Shown here one piece after another: positions 1-12,954 of a stretch of 64,000 bases of DNA. The notes under the pieces were generated by a model. The model saw only the letters and a program-made list of their open reading frames with translations. It ran no database searches and was not told where the DNA came from. How positions within the stretch are numbered: the stretch's first letter is position 1; each line of letters starts with the position of its first letter. Origin of the DNA: Phyto melanocephala (lineage: Eukaryota > Arthropoda > Insecta > Diptera > Rhinophoridae); NCBI GenBank assembly GCA_941918925.1, contig OW799236.1, forward strand, positions 81,122,213-81,186,212, written 5' to 3'. The translations under genes and the position numbers were made by a program.

Positions 1-851
1 AGAAACTTTATTGACACGCCTACTTTAACGCCCACTTTCATTGAAAGACTACATTTACAAAAGCATTTTAGTAGCATATCGAAGTTATAAAGGGTGGTTA
101 CATTTTAAGGACCGATGTTGAATTTAAATAAAACACAAATTATTTAGGATATTATTATTACTTCTTTTTATAATGATAATATTTGTACGGTTCAATTATG
201 TATTTAACAAAATATCGGCCAAGTGGCCCTCCATCCTTGGCGCTACTCCTCTATCTGATGGTCCAAATTTTCAATGACAATGTTTATGCTCAATTGTTGG
301 GCATGATGATAAGGCGAGGTTGACTGCTCTTGTGCCACACTATCGCAAGAACCAGCAGTGGTTCCCATTCAACGAACTAAGAAGGCATTCGCAGATTTTC
401 TAACATTATATACAGACCTTTTTTTTCAGAAATTTAAATACTTTTTACAATTCTCCCGATTGTGGACGAATTTGAACGATTATGTTGATCAAAAGAATTA
501 CGAAGTGCACAAAATGCATTTTGATTTGAACGCCCATTTTTATAAAAAACCTGAATAACTTTAAAGCGTTGCTCATTTGCATATCTTTCCACGGATCAAA
601 TTGAGTAAGTTTGAGATTGAGAAATGTCAAGTGAAATGCAGAAAATAAATTTAAAGACTAGGTGTAGTTCACCTTCAACATGGGCCCTTAAAATTTAACC
701 ACCCTCTACAAAGAAAGTGATACATATTTTATTATAAAGAGATTATTCCATAGCGATTAACAAAATAATAAATATTGTGCTTTAAATGTACACAAAATTG
801 GTGGTGGGAATAAAAGATTCGGCACAGCCGAATATAGTGCTCTTACTTGTT
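1..851 (+). mobile_element. DINE-1/INE-1-like (Helentron-associated) element, family A, 5' part cut by window edge
   Basis: This is the right-hand portion of a non-autonomous repeat present several times in the window. It ends in the family signature: a short hairpin (TTCGGC-aca-GCCGAA) followed by ATATAGTGCTCTTACTTGTT. That layout matches the 3' end of Drosophila DINE-1/INE-1 elements, where a terminal hairpin is followed by a pyrimidine-rich end and insertion occurs at T-rich sites without target duplication. The body contains recurrent GTGGGCG/GACACGCC-type segments. A 617-bp mariner derivative is nested inside (listed separately). It has no coding capacity of its own. Family membership is seen directly by comparison with the copies at 14077, 27967, 30261 and 48028; the Helentron link is family knowledge. 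Confidence 0.85.
90..706 (-). mobile_element. Internally deleted mariner nested in family A element
   Basis: The segment is bounded by inverted termini of the form AGGGTGGTT(A)-ATTTTAAGG at the left and GGGCCCTTAAAATTTAACCACCCTC at the right, and is flanked by TA on both sides (88-89 and 707-708), the mariner/Tc1 target duplication. Read on the minus strand it holds broken pieces of a mariner transposase. An N-terminal helix-turn-helix piece (QHNRSNSSTIG in one frame) is joined after a large deletion to a C-terminal piece (IENLDHQIEE, then HLADIL). The catalytic DDE/D core is missing, so it could only be moved in trans or by its carrier. The copy at 30261 has an empty site at this position. 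Confidence 0.8.
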
Positions 852-2053
852 TTGAATAATTTACTTAATACAAAAATATTTAATGTAACACACTTACTGT
901 AGCGTCCACATCTTATATCGGACTTATTTTACATACGTTTTGAACTTTTTAGCTTAGGAGTCCTATGACGTATAAGTTGTACACATTTTGCTGATAATTT
1001 TTACATTCATATTAAACTTATTACAATTTTGTCTATGTTTTTAGAATGTCGTAAACTTACATCATAACTGGGAAAGTAAGTGTTATCGCCTTTTTTCTGT
1101 AATATAGAGCAGTGAATCCTACGATAGGTTTGGGAATTGAGGAAATGTTTACAATATTTACATTGCCGAAGACTTTAACTATGGTTCTACATTAATTTTC
1201 AATGAAATGAATCCAATATAAGTATGGTGACATGCCCATTTTAACACCCATTTCTTATACATACGAACTTCTTGATTAAAAGCTTATAATTCTTTTAATC
1301 TTACACATATGAATGCTCTGCTAAGGGTATACAAAATTCCTACTTACAATTTTCTCCTTTTTTCTTATTAAAATTTTTGTACATCTTTTAAATTTCCTTT
1401 ACTTAGCATTAGCATTTTTTGCTGCTTTAATTTTACAATAAATCAGAGAATCAGTGCTAATGTCAATTTAATTTAAACATTAATGCTTTACTAAATGTTA
1501 CGAGCATCTAAAATAGAGACAGTGAAAATAATCACTTGACATTTTAACATCAATGTCCAATTAAATGGTAAATTTGTCAACACAAATTAAATCAACTAAG
1601 AATAAATTTTACAAATTGACAATATAAACAAAATTGCAATAAATAAAATTAAAAACAAAAACGTTTTTTCAAATATTTAAAATAAAACCGAAGAGTCTGT
1701 TGGAAAAAGTACTGACAAGGAACAGAGAGAAATTAATTGTAGTTCGAGCTTTAAAATAAATTCATAACTATATCTTTGTATTGTTTTTGATATATATTTC
1801 ACTTTTTGCAAATAAATACATTTTGAACACATTTTGCTAAAAAGTTTTAATACATACCCAGCGAAAAAATTTTGCACTAGTTCAATGTAAAAAACAATTT
1901 CTATGACTTCTAATTCATATGGGCAAAAGGAGGAACAACGAATGCCTTCTCAAAATTCCAAATAGTTATCTGTTATTGATGTGCTTCAAAATACATTTAA
2001 AATATCTTAAACAATTAATGTAAATAAACATTATTAACATTATTGTATCTTTT
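852..2053. other. A+T-rich stretch, no feature recognised
   Basis: I see no coding frame with a recognisable domain, no RNA gene and no clear repeat boundary here. A 66-residue open frame on the minus strand (1677-1877) has no domain character and is probably chance. Confidence 0.5.
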
Positions 2054-2475
2054 GTTTACCCGCCACAAAAAAAATGGTGAGGGTATATTCATTTTGTCCT
2101 TCCGTTTGTAACACACTGAAATATCTATTTTAGTCCCTAAAAAGTATATATATTCTGAATTGGGGTTTGATTGTATGACGATCGAGCTATGTCCGTCCGT
2201 CTGTTGAAAACACGATAGAGGTCGGATGAAAAAAAGCCAGGGGCTCAAATTTTCCCAGAATATTTCTTTGACATGATTTTTTTTTTTTTGATTTTTTTGA
2301 TTGGTATTGAAAATGGGCTTAATAGGAATATTTAGAAGAGAGTTATAGCTCGTAATGCAAGAGCAGGTCGAAAAAACCGTGTCTTTCAAACATCGAATAA
2401 AATGGAATTGTGTCCAAACGCATTACCGTAGAGTCAACTTCGAATATATATTTCCTGAGTAAAAAAATATTTTTT
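2054..2475 (+). mobile_element. DINE-1-like family A, 5' fragment
   Basis: It starts with the family 5' hairpin (ACCCGCCAC...GTGAGGGTATA), then the conserved head: TTCCGTTTGTAACACA, the CATAAAGTATATATATTCTGAA-type block (here with AAAAGTATATATATTCTGAA), and a GTCCGTCCGTCTGTTGAAA block. INE-1 elements of Drosophila carry closely similar head segments. The copy stops about 420 bp in, after the segment with AAACCGTGTCTTTC. A 124-residue minus-strand open frame over this region is an accidental reading of the repeat. Confidence 0.8.
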
Positions 2476-3284
2476 CAAGTTTTGTTAGTTTTGTGAAAAA
2501 ATGTGTAAAAATGATTTCCGAATCTAGATAATTCAAACTTTGTTAAATCCTGAAACACAATTATTTATCTCATCTATTATATTTTAATAATTAAACTTAG
2601 TTTCTTGTTAAGTTTCCATATTGCAAAATTTCCTACTGGCATACAAACAACATTTCGTCTGGCAAACTGATGATATGATGTGTTGTGTGTGTATGCGTGT
2701 GGAGCAAAACACAAATCGAATTAAATTTCTATGGATGCACAAAATTTAACCGCGTTTTTTATAGCTTATGCTTCCTCTTTGATTTGAGGAATGTAATTGC
2801 AGTATACTTGATATTCACACACACTCATCTACATATGGTGAGCTACGACTTTTCGACATGCAGATCGAAATGTATTCGCACATTAAGCAAAGGGTGATCG
2901 CTTAAAATGTGTTAGGAGAAACGTTGATGACAAACTTATCTGTATGTATAAGATCTTTCATTAATATTATATTAAAGAAATGTTTTGTATAAAAATATAT
3001 TTTTTTAACAAAAAGGCTTAGATAAATCTTATATTTAAAATGAGAATACAATATTTCTAATTTAGTTTTTATTTATAAAAAAGATTGCAAATATATGTTA
3101 CTAAATACCCGATCAGGTTTCGCATGAGTAAGATTTTGTTATCATATATATCGCTATGATAAATTTACTTAGATTCCAAAATATCCCTTTAAATGTAGAT
3201 GTCATATAAGAAATTTTAAACTATTTGTATTTATAGTTCCCAAACATCCCTAAAAATATATATTTTTTTGTATTGGGGTAGATA
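2476..3284. other. A+T-rich stretch with short GT-rich tract
   Basis: Nothing is recognised apart from a short imperfect GT tract near 2679-2702. A 70-residue frame at 2685-2897 reads through this tract and is not a credible gene. Confidence 0.45.
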
Positions 3285-3910
3285 AACCTTGTCCTGGTAA
3301 TTGCAAATACCGGCGAAATCTGTCACGCTGTTCTCAAATGATGCTCCTTCAAACATGCAGCAATTTATATTATTTGAATTCGGGATACCAATTTTGGAAT
3401 TCTTATTTCATACAAACCTTATCCGCGTAATTAAAAATGCAGGACAAAAAAATTAGCGAAATAAATCGAGTCATTATCAGTAATGCTCTTACAGTTGTAT
3501 TTTATATATGTATATAAGAAAATGTATTTTACTTGAATGAGACAATTCACGACACATTCTTAATTATTATTTCCTACAAACTATATCCTAGTATTTATGA
3601 AGATAATTTGCGTAATCTAGCAAGCCGTTCTAAAGTTGTATTCCAACATGCAAATGGAAATTGTATATCAAATTTATTGTCCTTACATTGGAATTACCAC
3701 GCCCACTTTCTTGTTCAATACAAACGTTGTCCTGGTAATTACGAAAATAACAAAAAATAAGATCAGCGAAATCCGTCGAACAATTTTTGGGTGATGATGT
3801 TACAGAAATTCAGCCACGCCCACTTTTTTTAACCTTACAAACCTTGTCCTTGTAATTATAGAAAAAGAATTAGCAAAACAGGTTAAGCTGTATTCGAGAA
3901 ACGTTCCTAC
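3285..3910 (+). repeat. Degraded repeat family C with about 5 internal units
   Basis: The motif AACCTTGTCCTGGTAATT recurs in varying form near 3286, 3415, 3578, 3722 and 3839, so units are roughly 115-165 bp. Each unit is usually followed by a GCGAAATC-CGTCGA-type segment and then an ACATGCA segment. GCCACGCCCACTTT occurs twice. The same unit appears at 57980 and 59062, where it belongs to an element with a DINE-like 5' hairpin. I take this as the interior of an old non-autonomous element; its ends are not clear. Confidence 0.55.
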
Positions 3911-6900
3911 ATAGTTAGAAAATAAATAGAAGTAGATTTAAATGGAAGTTCTATTAAAAATATTTGTATTGTAGACATGCAAATGGCTCAACAGTTTTGC
4001 ATTTTTTTATGTATAAAATATTTTTAAAAAATAATTTTTTGATAAAAAGTTTTTGCAATATTTTCTTTTAACTTTTACCCCTCTAAACAACATCTGAAAT
4101 TAATCTCTAAATATGAATATCTATGTATGTATGGATGTGTCATGTGTAAAAAGTAAAAAAATCAAAACGAAATATTTTTGGTGTAGAACCATTTATTTGG
4201 TAACTGCATTTATGGTTACCAACAAAAATACAATGAATGTGATGCTGAATTTTGCAATAATCACAGCAACAACATCCGATGTTATCACTGTTCAACATGA
4301 GCTCAAATACAACCTACACAAATGCACATACACACACCAACAGGCCAAAATTGATGCAAGTATTCTCTTACATTGTGCAGCAGTTAATGTATGGATGTAT
4401 AAGTGTGCATAGTGAGAGTGCAATATATGAATGAGTGCATTTGATAGCATCACTACATAACCTGGCTTTTCAGCCTGCTTGGCATTGTCAGGCAATTCGT
4501 TGAGAGAAACAAATAAACAAACAAGAACTAAACTGAAAACGGTGCATTTTTTGCGTTACTATTGACAGCAACATTAAAATATTTGGAGCAGAAAATTGAA
4601 ATTGGTAATCGAATATTGTTGAATAAATCGCATAAGACAATGTACGAACAGGAAACGTTTTGGAAGGAGTATATTACAAGGTGATGTCGTTTGATGCTAT
4701 TGTACTCTATGGACTCTATGGTTGTATATATGTACCATTTTTTAATATTACTACATTGATGTTATTTTGGTGCATTGTAACCAAATGCAAATATCAGCAA
4801 TATTTTGCTTAGTATAATGTTTCATTTACTGATGCCACCAAAGTGCAGTAATGATGCAACTGCAGTCTTTTTATTTCGCATTGTAATGATTTGATTCATT
4901 TTTATTTGGTGTCAATTGATAATGGTGGTTAGCAACAAGCAACATATTGTTTGTGATGCTCAACATATTTTCATAGGATGCAAACTATAATTGTTGTGTG
5001 ACAATTTACATAAATTTGGAGTTTAAGTCAATTTAAATATAAAGTAAAAAAAACAATCGTTCGAGGATATTGAGGGATACATTTTTTAAAAGACTTTGTT
5101 TTGACGGAGTACATTTAGTAAATTTTTTCATATGTAGGTTTAAAATAATGATTTTTGTTACACGATATTTCAGTTATAAATTTGGTGTGTATCCAAATCA
5201 ATCAATAGTGTTTAATTCTGAAAAATGTCACAATGGAAATCTTGGTAAAGAAGGATTATCTTTTATATTTACTGTTAACAGTACAGGTTTTGAGAAAGAA
5301 AAACTGCTCACAATAGGACAATCGACATAAAAAGTTTTACACTTAATTACACTGCAAAGAAAAAAGTTTGGATGAGTCTAGTTTCGAATGCATTAAAAAT
5401 ATTATGCGGCTGATATTCTGATAAAAAACTTGTTAGCAACGATTTTCATTCAGCACAAACTTAATTACTTATACTGTAACTTTCTCTACTTACTACTCGA
5501 AATCCGATATCATTGCGCTTGTAAAAATTATTAAGCCAGCCGTTACTCAAACATGCTGCAAGCTGTTCAGCTTTCGTTTTTACCATCGGGAATATTTCAC
5601 TTCAATAATGCGTAAACCATTTAGATAAACATTGCTGAAAGTCTTTATATTCAGCAAGGCGCATTTTATGCACTTTAAAGTTTTGGTGTTGCAAATAAAC
5701 TGTTGCTAAAATTTTTGGAAGAGTACTTGGCTGTATATTAATTTATTTATCAATTTCCTTTTTAAATTTGTCAAATTATCAAAGACATCAATTATAGAAA
5801 TGCGCTAATTTTGACAAAAATCAAAACAAAACTAACTACACATATTACGCATACTACACGTGCACTTATATCAAAGTTTCACTGTAAAATGGTAAACAAA
5901 ATTAACATGTATTTGTGGTTGTAAACTACAGCTCATAAGGCTGCAGAACGTACAAGCATATGTCGAAGCGGAGTTTTCATAAGAAGTAAAAAACTCCTTA
6001 TAACAAAACAAAGCAAACATATGCTATTCAGCAAATAGTTAAAAGTTCTAATAACTTTTTTTAAACATCTCTAAGCTGAAGAAATATACCTAAAAAATAA
6101 TAATTTCTAGATTGAAATTCAAATTTATTTTCTTCTTTGTATATCAATATTCAAAATGTGTTGTATTTAAAAAAAAATTTTTAAGTTCACAGCTAAAATT
6201 TTCCCTTCTTTGGTATCGTTCTCATTATAAAAGGTAACATTGTTAAATGACTTGACAGGATGACTTCCAAATGGATGTTTGTTTCAAGCAAAACAACAAT
6301 TTATAAACTTTACTCTGACGTAAGCCACCAAAGAATGATGATGCTGATAACGTTGATTTACTCACACAAAAATACGTACTCACTTGTGCTGTTAATACAG
6401 TTGATGAAAAAATTGTTCGTACATTAAGTACTGCACATAGTCAGTGCGATATCATAACAAAATTGTTCTTCTTTTGTATTATTTTGATAAATTATTTCAA
6501 GTTTCATATCAGCTGGTTGTTAAAAGTTATGGCAAAATTTGTATTTTATTTTTAAATTTTGTTTAAGAATCAATTGAAATTGCAAGGGAGCTGGGGAAAA
6601 AATCCAGCTCTGTTATCATATTTCTTTTACTTCACTGTTCCTTAATATCTTTCCTTGATAGTTTTGGGTCTTACTCTTTCATTGCTTAATCGTGTTTCCT
6701 TGCCAAAGTCCATCACTATAGGGTACCTTAAAGCTTATAATTAACTATATGCTTTCACAGGACTTTCAAAATTCATTTTTGTTTATAGTCAATCTGGATT
6801 TACATGCAAATAATTTGAAGTAAATAGGCTTTCTATGTATATATGTTCAGATGACGATGGAGCGCATTAATAGAGTAAATGTGGTATAGAGGCTCCATCG
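3911..6900. other. A+T-rich stretch, no feature recognised
   Basis: Long unassigned DNA. Small open frames occur (for example 99 residues at 4113-4412 and 86 residues at 5070-5330), but they show no domain, signal or compositional shift and are likely chance. No RNA gene or element end was seen. Confidence 0.45.
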
Positions 6901-6946
6901 CAAACTCATATTAAGTGGATCCATGCATAATGTCAGTGTTATGAAG

Positions 6947-7132
6947 AGCCAAGTAAAGGTGGTCTGGGTACTTTTTGTATTCTCATAGTGGATGTATACA
7001 TACACAATGAGAGCATGGTTAGTGATATCATTAAGAGGCATATGCGAATCCTGGACATCGTACTTGAAGAAGTTAGGGTGGCGGTAGACTTAAAATCACA
7101 GGTAAGTGTGATTGCTTGGGGATCCACAGTCT
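6947..7132 (+). pseudogene. Possible relic of an R1-type LINE endonuclease domain
   Basis: One plus-strand frame over about 186 bases reads with the segments RILDIVLEEVRVAVDLK and, about 10 residues later, AWGS. In apurinic-like endonucleases of R1-type non-LTR retrotransposons a comparable stretch (a helix with LD..VEEVR, then GDFNAW..EWGS) precedes the catalytic Asp/Asn region. The GDFN motif itself is lost, and the frame ends in two stops at 7132. Composition is less A+T-rich than the flanks, in line with a relic of coding DNA. The match is short and made from memory, so this is tentative; two minus-strand open frames in the same place are treated as shadows. Confidence 0.3.
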
Positions 7133-7329
7133 AATGAAAATGCTGCCGATTAGGAATGACTGTGTGATTAAGATTATCGACAATGTAAAATCTTTATATG
7201 TTAGAGAAAATGCCGTTTAATACGAGCGGAGAAGGAGCAATTGATGTTTTCAATCCTTGTATTGAACATTTTAGTAAAAACTATGCAATTTATTCTAATA
7301 AGTAGGTAGAATCAAATGAGGGGACGTGA

Positions 7330-10300
7330 TGATCTCATAGAAAAGAAAATATATTTAATAGCATATTTATAGAACTGTTATTGATGAAAATGTAAATGGC
7401 TACGATATTATTATACTTTATTTACTTATTCGGACGAATCGATAAGATCAGAGCAAAGGATGTGTAGCCTCCACATTACAAAAATCAATTAATTGATTTA
7501 ATTTTTGTAAAACTTTAATCTCTATTATGGTTCAAGCTTAGTACGAACTACTTTTGATAAAAATGTTTAAATTACAACAAATAATGGCAAGGATTGGAGA
7601 AGGGGAAGTGAAACCTTCATATAAATGACATACTCATTATGAAAATTATTCTATACCTTACAAATTGGTGGCAGATCATACTAAATTCTATTTTCTGATA
7701 AAAACAATTTAAAATCTCTGTTTGGAGCCAGTAATGAAATCTGACTTCTACTATTTCTTTAAATTGAGTGTTCGCGAAAATGATGGGGCAGTATTTTATA
7801 TGATCGCCGATTTAACATAACAAGTTCCTTTTAACGTTTTGTTTACACATAAATATACTTTAAAATGTCCTGAAACCAATCATGCTGATTAAGATAAAAA
7901 GTTTTTTCAGTAGTATACAAATATTAAAATGTGTTGGCCCTATTTAAGTGTTATGTATATCATTGAAGTATCGTATTCATACTTTCTTTAGCCAATGTAA
8001 CTGTATTCATTGATATAATGCCAGTACTCACTCGCATATCCACACACACACACAAGTATTCTTAAAAGAAAATACGACCCGCGAGTACTATTCAAAAGCT
8101 TTTCCAACTTGTTCATACTTGTTCATAACCATAATATTGTTGTTATTACGTATACACACACACATACACACTTTTGCTTTTATTTTGTGTAAGTACTTCT
8201 GTATACTATTCCATCATGAGCATCATCTTGTTTCCTTATTTTATTATTCAATTGAAAATTCATAGATTCATTTCTACATTGAAAAGTTTATAAAATAAAT
8301 GTTTTAAATACATTGCTCATGTACACATTTCTATTAAACGCACACAGATACATAAGACGGAAGTATAAAATTGATAGAGGATTTTTATGCAAAAAAAACT
8401 TTTTTTCTCCATTTACCCGCAACACTGCAACAGAGGACAGGTGGGGTAGGAGTTTAAAATTTTGTAAATATTTCGTAAGTACTTTTAAAGTAGTTTGGTA
8501 CGCAACAATGGTACTATTTTGCTAAATAAATGATGACAACCTTAAAAGCGTTTTGTTGTTTTCACAGACAGTTAGCCATCAATGTATTGTTAGGTCAATT
8601 GCATGTATGTGTGTGTATTCACGAAAGTTTGTGCGTTTGAGTTTGACTGATAGACTAAGTGACTGTCCCACTGCTGATGTAAATCATCCTATTCATGAGC
8701 TTCTATTCGAATTAGTACATAATTGAAAATTGAAAACTTATCTATTTGTATTACAAACAAAAAATAAAATAAAACAGGATTTCTGTATTTACGAAAAGTT
8801 TATGAGTTTTCAAATAAATTTTGTATTTGCTTGTTAGTAATATAAAAAGTTTATTAGTTTTCGTAAGCAACATCAGCTTTTCAGTGACGGAAAAATTGTA
8901 TAACGATTTTTTTACTAGCAAATAAATGTTTATAGTTTAAATAAGGTTTTAGTATGATAATAAAAGAAAATTGTAGTTGGTACCTGGAAAAAAGGTAAAA
9001 TGTAAAGAAATAAAAATATTCTTCAAGATTATTGACAATTTGCTAAGACAGTTGCTTTACTTAATAAATCAGTTTTTTTACAAACAACTTTATAAGATTT
9101 TTAAATAAAAATTACACATTATCTTACCTGTAGGGCCAAAAATTAGGTTAAATAGTCCTTACAGGACCAGTTTCTCTGCTGATTAGACAGATGGACCTTA
9201 TATTCAATCTAAATATTTTTCATGCCAGATAATTCTTAGATTCGCTAGCTAATACTAACCTGAGCTTGGTTGCAAAATAATTGTGAGATACTATCTCGTT
9301 GTCACAATATTTACATCCAAATTAGTTTGACCTGCCTGTGCAACATAAATACTATTTTTGGGTTTAATGATTGTGGTTAAAAAAAATAATAGTTTTTAGT
9401 AATCTTTCGAAGGACTTTGTGACAGCTTTGGACAGACGTTTGCGACAGCACGGAACTCTATAGGGTAGGATATAGCTTTGAAATCACATAAATGAACCTG
9501 TTTTTAAACACAAATGGTATCTGAATGAAACATCGGAAATGGGAATAATTATACCCTATTTAATCAAATCATATACTGTACGTTCCCATTACTAAATATT
9601 TCTAGTGAACGAGATTCGTTATCTAAATTACACTAGATTTATCAATATTTTATTCAAGGGCACGTAGAAGTCTTTTGACATGCTAGATACCAATGCTATA
9701 CCCGCTATTGACCTCTCAGTAGTCTAACTGTCGAGATGTATGTAGTATATGTTAAAATATTTTCTTTGGCTAAGTACATAATGAAAGAGGAATTCACTTG
9801 TGGACTACTGTAACTGATAGGTGGATTTGATTCTATATCTTTTAATGAACAGACCATTGTCTACGTTCTGTTCACTTTCGCATATTTTAGTCAAAAATTT
9901 CAATGAAGTTTAAATAACAATTAAAAAGTTCCTTTGACGTCTATTTGCTCTTAACGGAATTAAACTATTAATATACGAAGCATTTAAGGTTTTAGTCCCA
10001 CCTCTTTTGCTGAAAAGGATAATAGTTGATATAGTTAAGTTGAAAGCAAACTTTTTTATAAGAGACACAAATTAAATATCCAAAATATCTTGCCTCTTTT
10101 TTTCCTCATGTTTTCACCTTATTCTCTTTTCACTTTGCAAAATAAAACAGAATTTTGTCCTAAAAATATTTTATACATCAATGAATGCAGTCGTGACAAA
10201 AAATTTGTGTTTTTTATATTTACAGCGTTTAGTACTGAAACCCTGTCAAGAATTTTACAATATCTTCATATCCCACAAAAATCTTTTACTATTAGAAAAA

Positions 10301-10384
10301 ATCACTTCTTGAATCGATTAATCAGTGCTTCTTTCCTTTCAAGAGCGCTTTTGTATGCAGTATCCTACTTCGTAGGTGTCCTTT
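7330..10384. other. A+T-rich stretch with CA microsatellites
   Basis: A (CA)n run lies at 8041-8053 and another short CACACACACA stretch near 8155-8171. A 103-residue frame at 10090-10401 is hydrophobic by composition but matches nothing and runs into the family B head, so it is not a gene. Nothing else was recognised. Confidence 0.45.
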
Positions 10385-11170
10385 TTATACCCTTCACATA
10401 GTGAAAAACGGTATATATAGGTTTGTCATTCCGTGTGAAATTTCTACCCCATAAAGTATATATTTTCTGAAAGCTTATGAATAGGAGAGTCGATTAAGCT
10501 GTCAGTCTGTCCGTCTGTCCGTGTGTATGTTGAAATCAACTTTTTGAAGCCCCCGACATTGCTTGGACCCGGGTGAGGTATTAAAATATCAGAAATATTT
10601 GGGAGTAGATCGGTATTGAAAATCAGAAACATCGGTACATAAACAACTGAGATATGAGCAAAAACCCACCTCGATTTTTTTCACAAAAACAACATTACAA
10701 CAACAACATACATAGAAACGTGTATACTGGTTAGAGAAAACGTGGCATCGAATCCCAGCTGAGCCAAAAAAAAATTTTTTAATTTTTTTTTTTAAATTTT
10801 TTTTAAGATATTATTTATAATTTTATTATTTATTTTTAAAATTATTTTTTATTTATTTCTTTATTTGTTTTTTGTTTTATATTTATTATTTATATTTTAA
10901 TTATTTTTTTAAAAAATTTTTTTTAAATTTTTTTTTAAATATTTTTTTTTAATTTTTTTTTAATTTTTTTTTTAAATTTTTTTTAAATTTTTTTTTAACA
11001 TACATACGTAAATTTTTAGTTTAACAATGGGATGTTTTTGTATATGTATGTTTTTTATATATGTATTACGTATTTCGTATGAGGTGAATGGTGGTACAAA
11101 CTACTGTTATTGCATGACTACACGTTGTATATAAGATTCGGCACGGTCGAATATAGCACTATTACTTCTC
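10385..11170 (+). mobile_element. DINE-1-like family B element
   Basis: The copy is complete apart from a degraded end. It starts TATACCCTTCACATAGTG with a GGTATATATAGG partner, followed by the head block CCCATAAAGTATATATTTTC and repeated GTCTGTCCGTC, as in INE-1 heads. A middle segment includes GGTTAGAGAAAACGTGGC and ATCGAATCCCAGCTGAGCC. A 230-bp tract built of runs of T with short A interruptions follows. The conserved 3' segment ends in the hairpin ATTCGGCACGGTCGAAT and a decayed terminal motif (ATTACTTCTC in place of CTTACTTGTT). No protein is encoded. Confidence 0.85.
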
Positions 11171-12954
11171 CCAATTCCATCTCTTCCAGGAATTGCTTTA
11201 TCATGCCTTCTCCTTACGTACCGCCGAAAAAGGTAGCAGCCGGTAGGGGAGAAATAAAAAGACAAACTTAGTACTAAAATTAGTTTGTCTACTTTTTTAT
11301 AGTGCTGAAATTGTAAGCAGTATCGAATACATAATTTGTTGTGTAAATAATTTAAGCATCTTCATGGTTGCAATACGGTAAAGGAACAAAGTCTGTACTG
11401 CTTACGAAATTCGAAAATTTTTTTGATATTATATACATTTATATTAGTAGAACGCGGACCGCTCTATTGGCACCAAAAAATTTTTTGCATTGTATTCATT
11501 TTAAATGGTATTACTCACCCTTTTCCCCCTTTCCAGTTTCAATTAGAAAGATCGAATGTCATTATACACATAAAACATTACGATGCATGGTTTGGTAACT
11601 TTTTAAGTGACATTAAAAAAATCATAATATTGAAAATGGAGGGCACTTCGTTGATATTTGTATGGGAATATATAGGAAAATCTAAATGTCATATCTCCAG
11701 AACCTCTGGGCAGATTTCGGCAAACTACACATAAACCTAAACTTGTGGCTGGAATCGGTCGACTTGTTTCCGCAGTTAGTGGTGACATCAAAGTGTACAC
11801 TTCTTTTGATATAAATACATATATAGATATAGAAAGATAAAGATTAGTGTTTTCTAAGATCAGGTTAGTTTAATCGGTTGTATTGGTTCTGTTTGCCTAG
11901 AGGGCCGTTGTGTTTTTGACTATTTAGATGAAAACTATATAAAAAAATCCAACATATGAAAGTGGCCTTCATTACAATTTAATAACTATGAAAGTCACAG
12001 CTGAGTTCCTTTAATTTAGCTTTCCCAGTCGAAAGTCTAAGTAATAGTCAAGGACTTTCACTATAAGTATTTAGCTCTTTATTCCCTAATATACAATTTT
12101 TTTCCAACTACGGATTTTTTTGTCTAAAAGTTACTCTTCGGGTGGCGTTTACTAACATGTGTGGTCTTAATGATATTATACTCAGGCATACATGCGTTGT
12201 CGGAGATTACTAGCTCAGATTAGAAATAACGTATTTTTCCATAGATTTTGTTCAATTGGAGAATGATAATCAAGTAGGATTAAGTGCCTGAATATAAATT
12301 TTACTAAGGACTTTAAATTTCAGCAACTGTTCATCAGCTGAATCAGATGATAATTGCGGAGTATAAGGTGTGCATCAAGCACTGCCAAAATAGAAAAACT
12401 GCTTAAGTCGACATAAGCTAAAGCACTTAAGGAATTAAAAACCACTTTCAGGCAAATTTGCAACTATTTTAGAGAATTTTATAGAAAGTTATAGAGTAAA
12501 ACTTATTGCCTAGATCTTTCATTTGGAATAACAGCTTATTTCAAATTATAATTTTGCTAGATATACGAAAATGTATATCCTATTTAAATTATGCAGGGCA
12601 GAATTTAAAAAAATAGTCTTTATTTTAAAGGTAATTAATTTTTGAAAAATTCGCAGTTTTAAGCAGTTTTTCCTTACTGCCACAAACGTAAGCATCGTTA
12701 ACACAAACTTCATTCGCAAAAATATTTTATTGTTTAAGTGATGAAAAAACCGACTGAATATTTGTATATTACAAAGCAACACAGAATTATTACTACTTAA
12801 TAAACGCTAAACGTAAATATTATATAAATTTCATATTTTCGAATTTTCGCGTATCGAATCGCTTTTTGATAATGAGTACAACTTAAATGTTTAAATACTG
12901 AGTTCTATATTCTTCCGATATCTTTTTCAATATAGAAATTATATTTAAAATATA
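11171..12954. other. A+T-rich stretch, no feature recognised
   Basis: Two overlapping plus-strand frames (11368-11598, 11423-11734) and a minus-strand frame (11603-11800) share one region without any domain. The segment 11640-11770 is a little richer in G+C and could be an old repeat, but I could not place it. Confidence 0.4.

Noticed and set aside
358..558. 66-residue open frame on the plus strand
   Set aside because: It lies inside the nested mariner on the strand opposite to the transposase remnant, and the equivalent region in other copies is not open.
2015..2389. 124-residue minus-strand open frame
   Set aside because: It is a reading through the head of a family A repeat; other copies of the same repeat do not keep the frame.
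8041..8171. CRISPR-like or regulatory array
   Set aside because: These are plain CA microsatellite runs; the genome is eukaryotic and no repeat-spacer pattern exists.
10090..10401. 103-residue hydrophobic frame that might be a membrane protein
   Set aside because: Phe/Leu richness follows from T-rich DNA; it has no domain and its end lies in the family B 5' hairpin.
10721..10765. Genuine tRNA gene in family B element
   Set aside because: Only T-arm- and D-arm-like words are seen; no acceptor or anticodon stem can be drawn, and the segment is repeated in every copy of the element.
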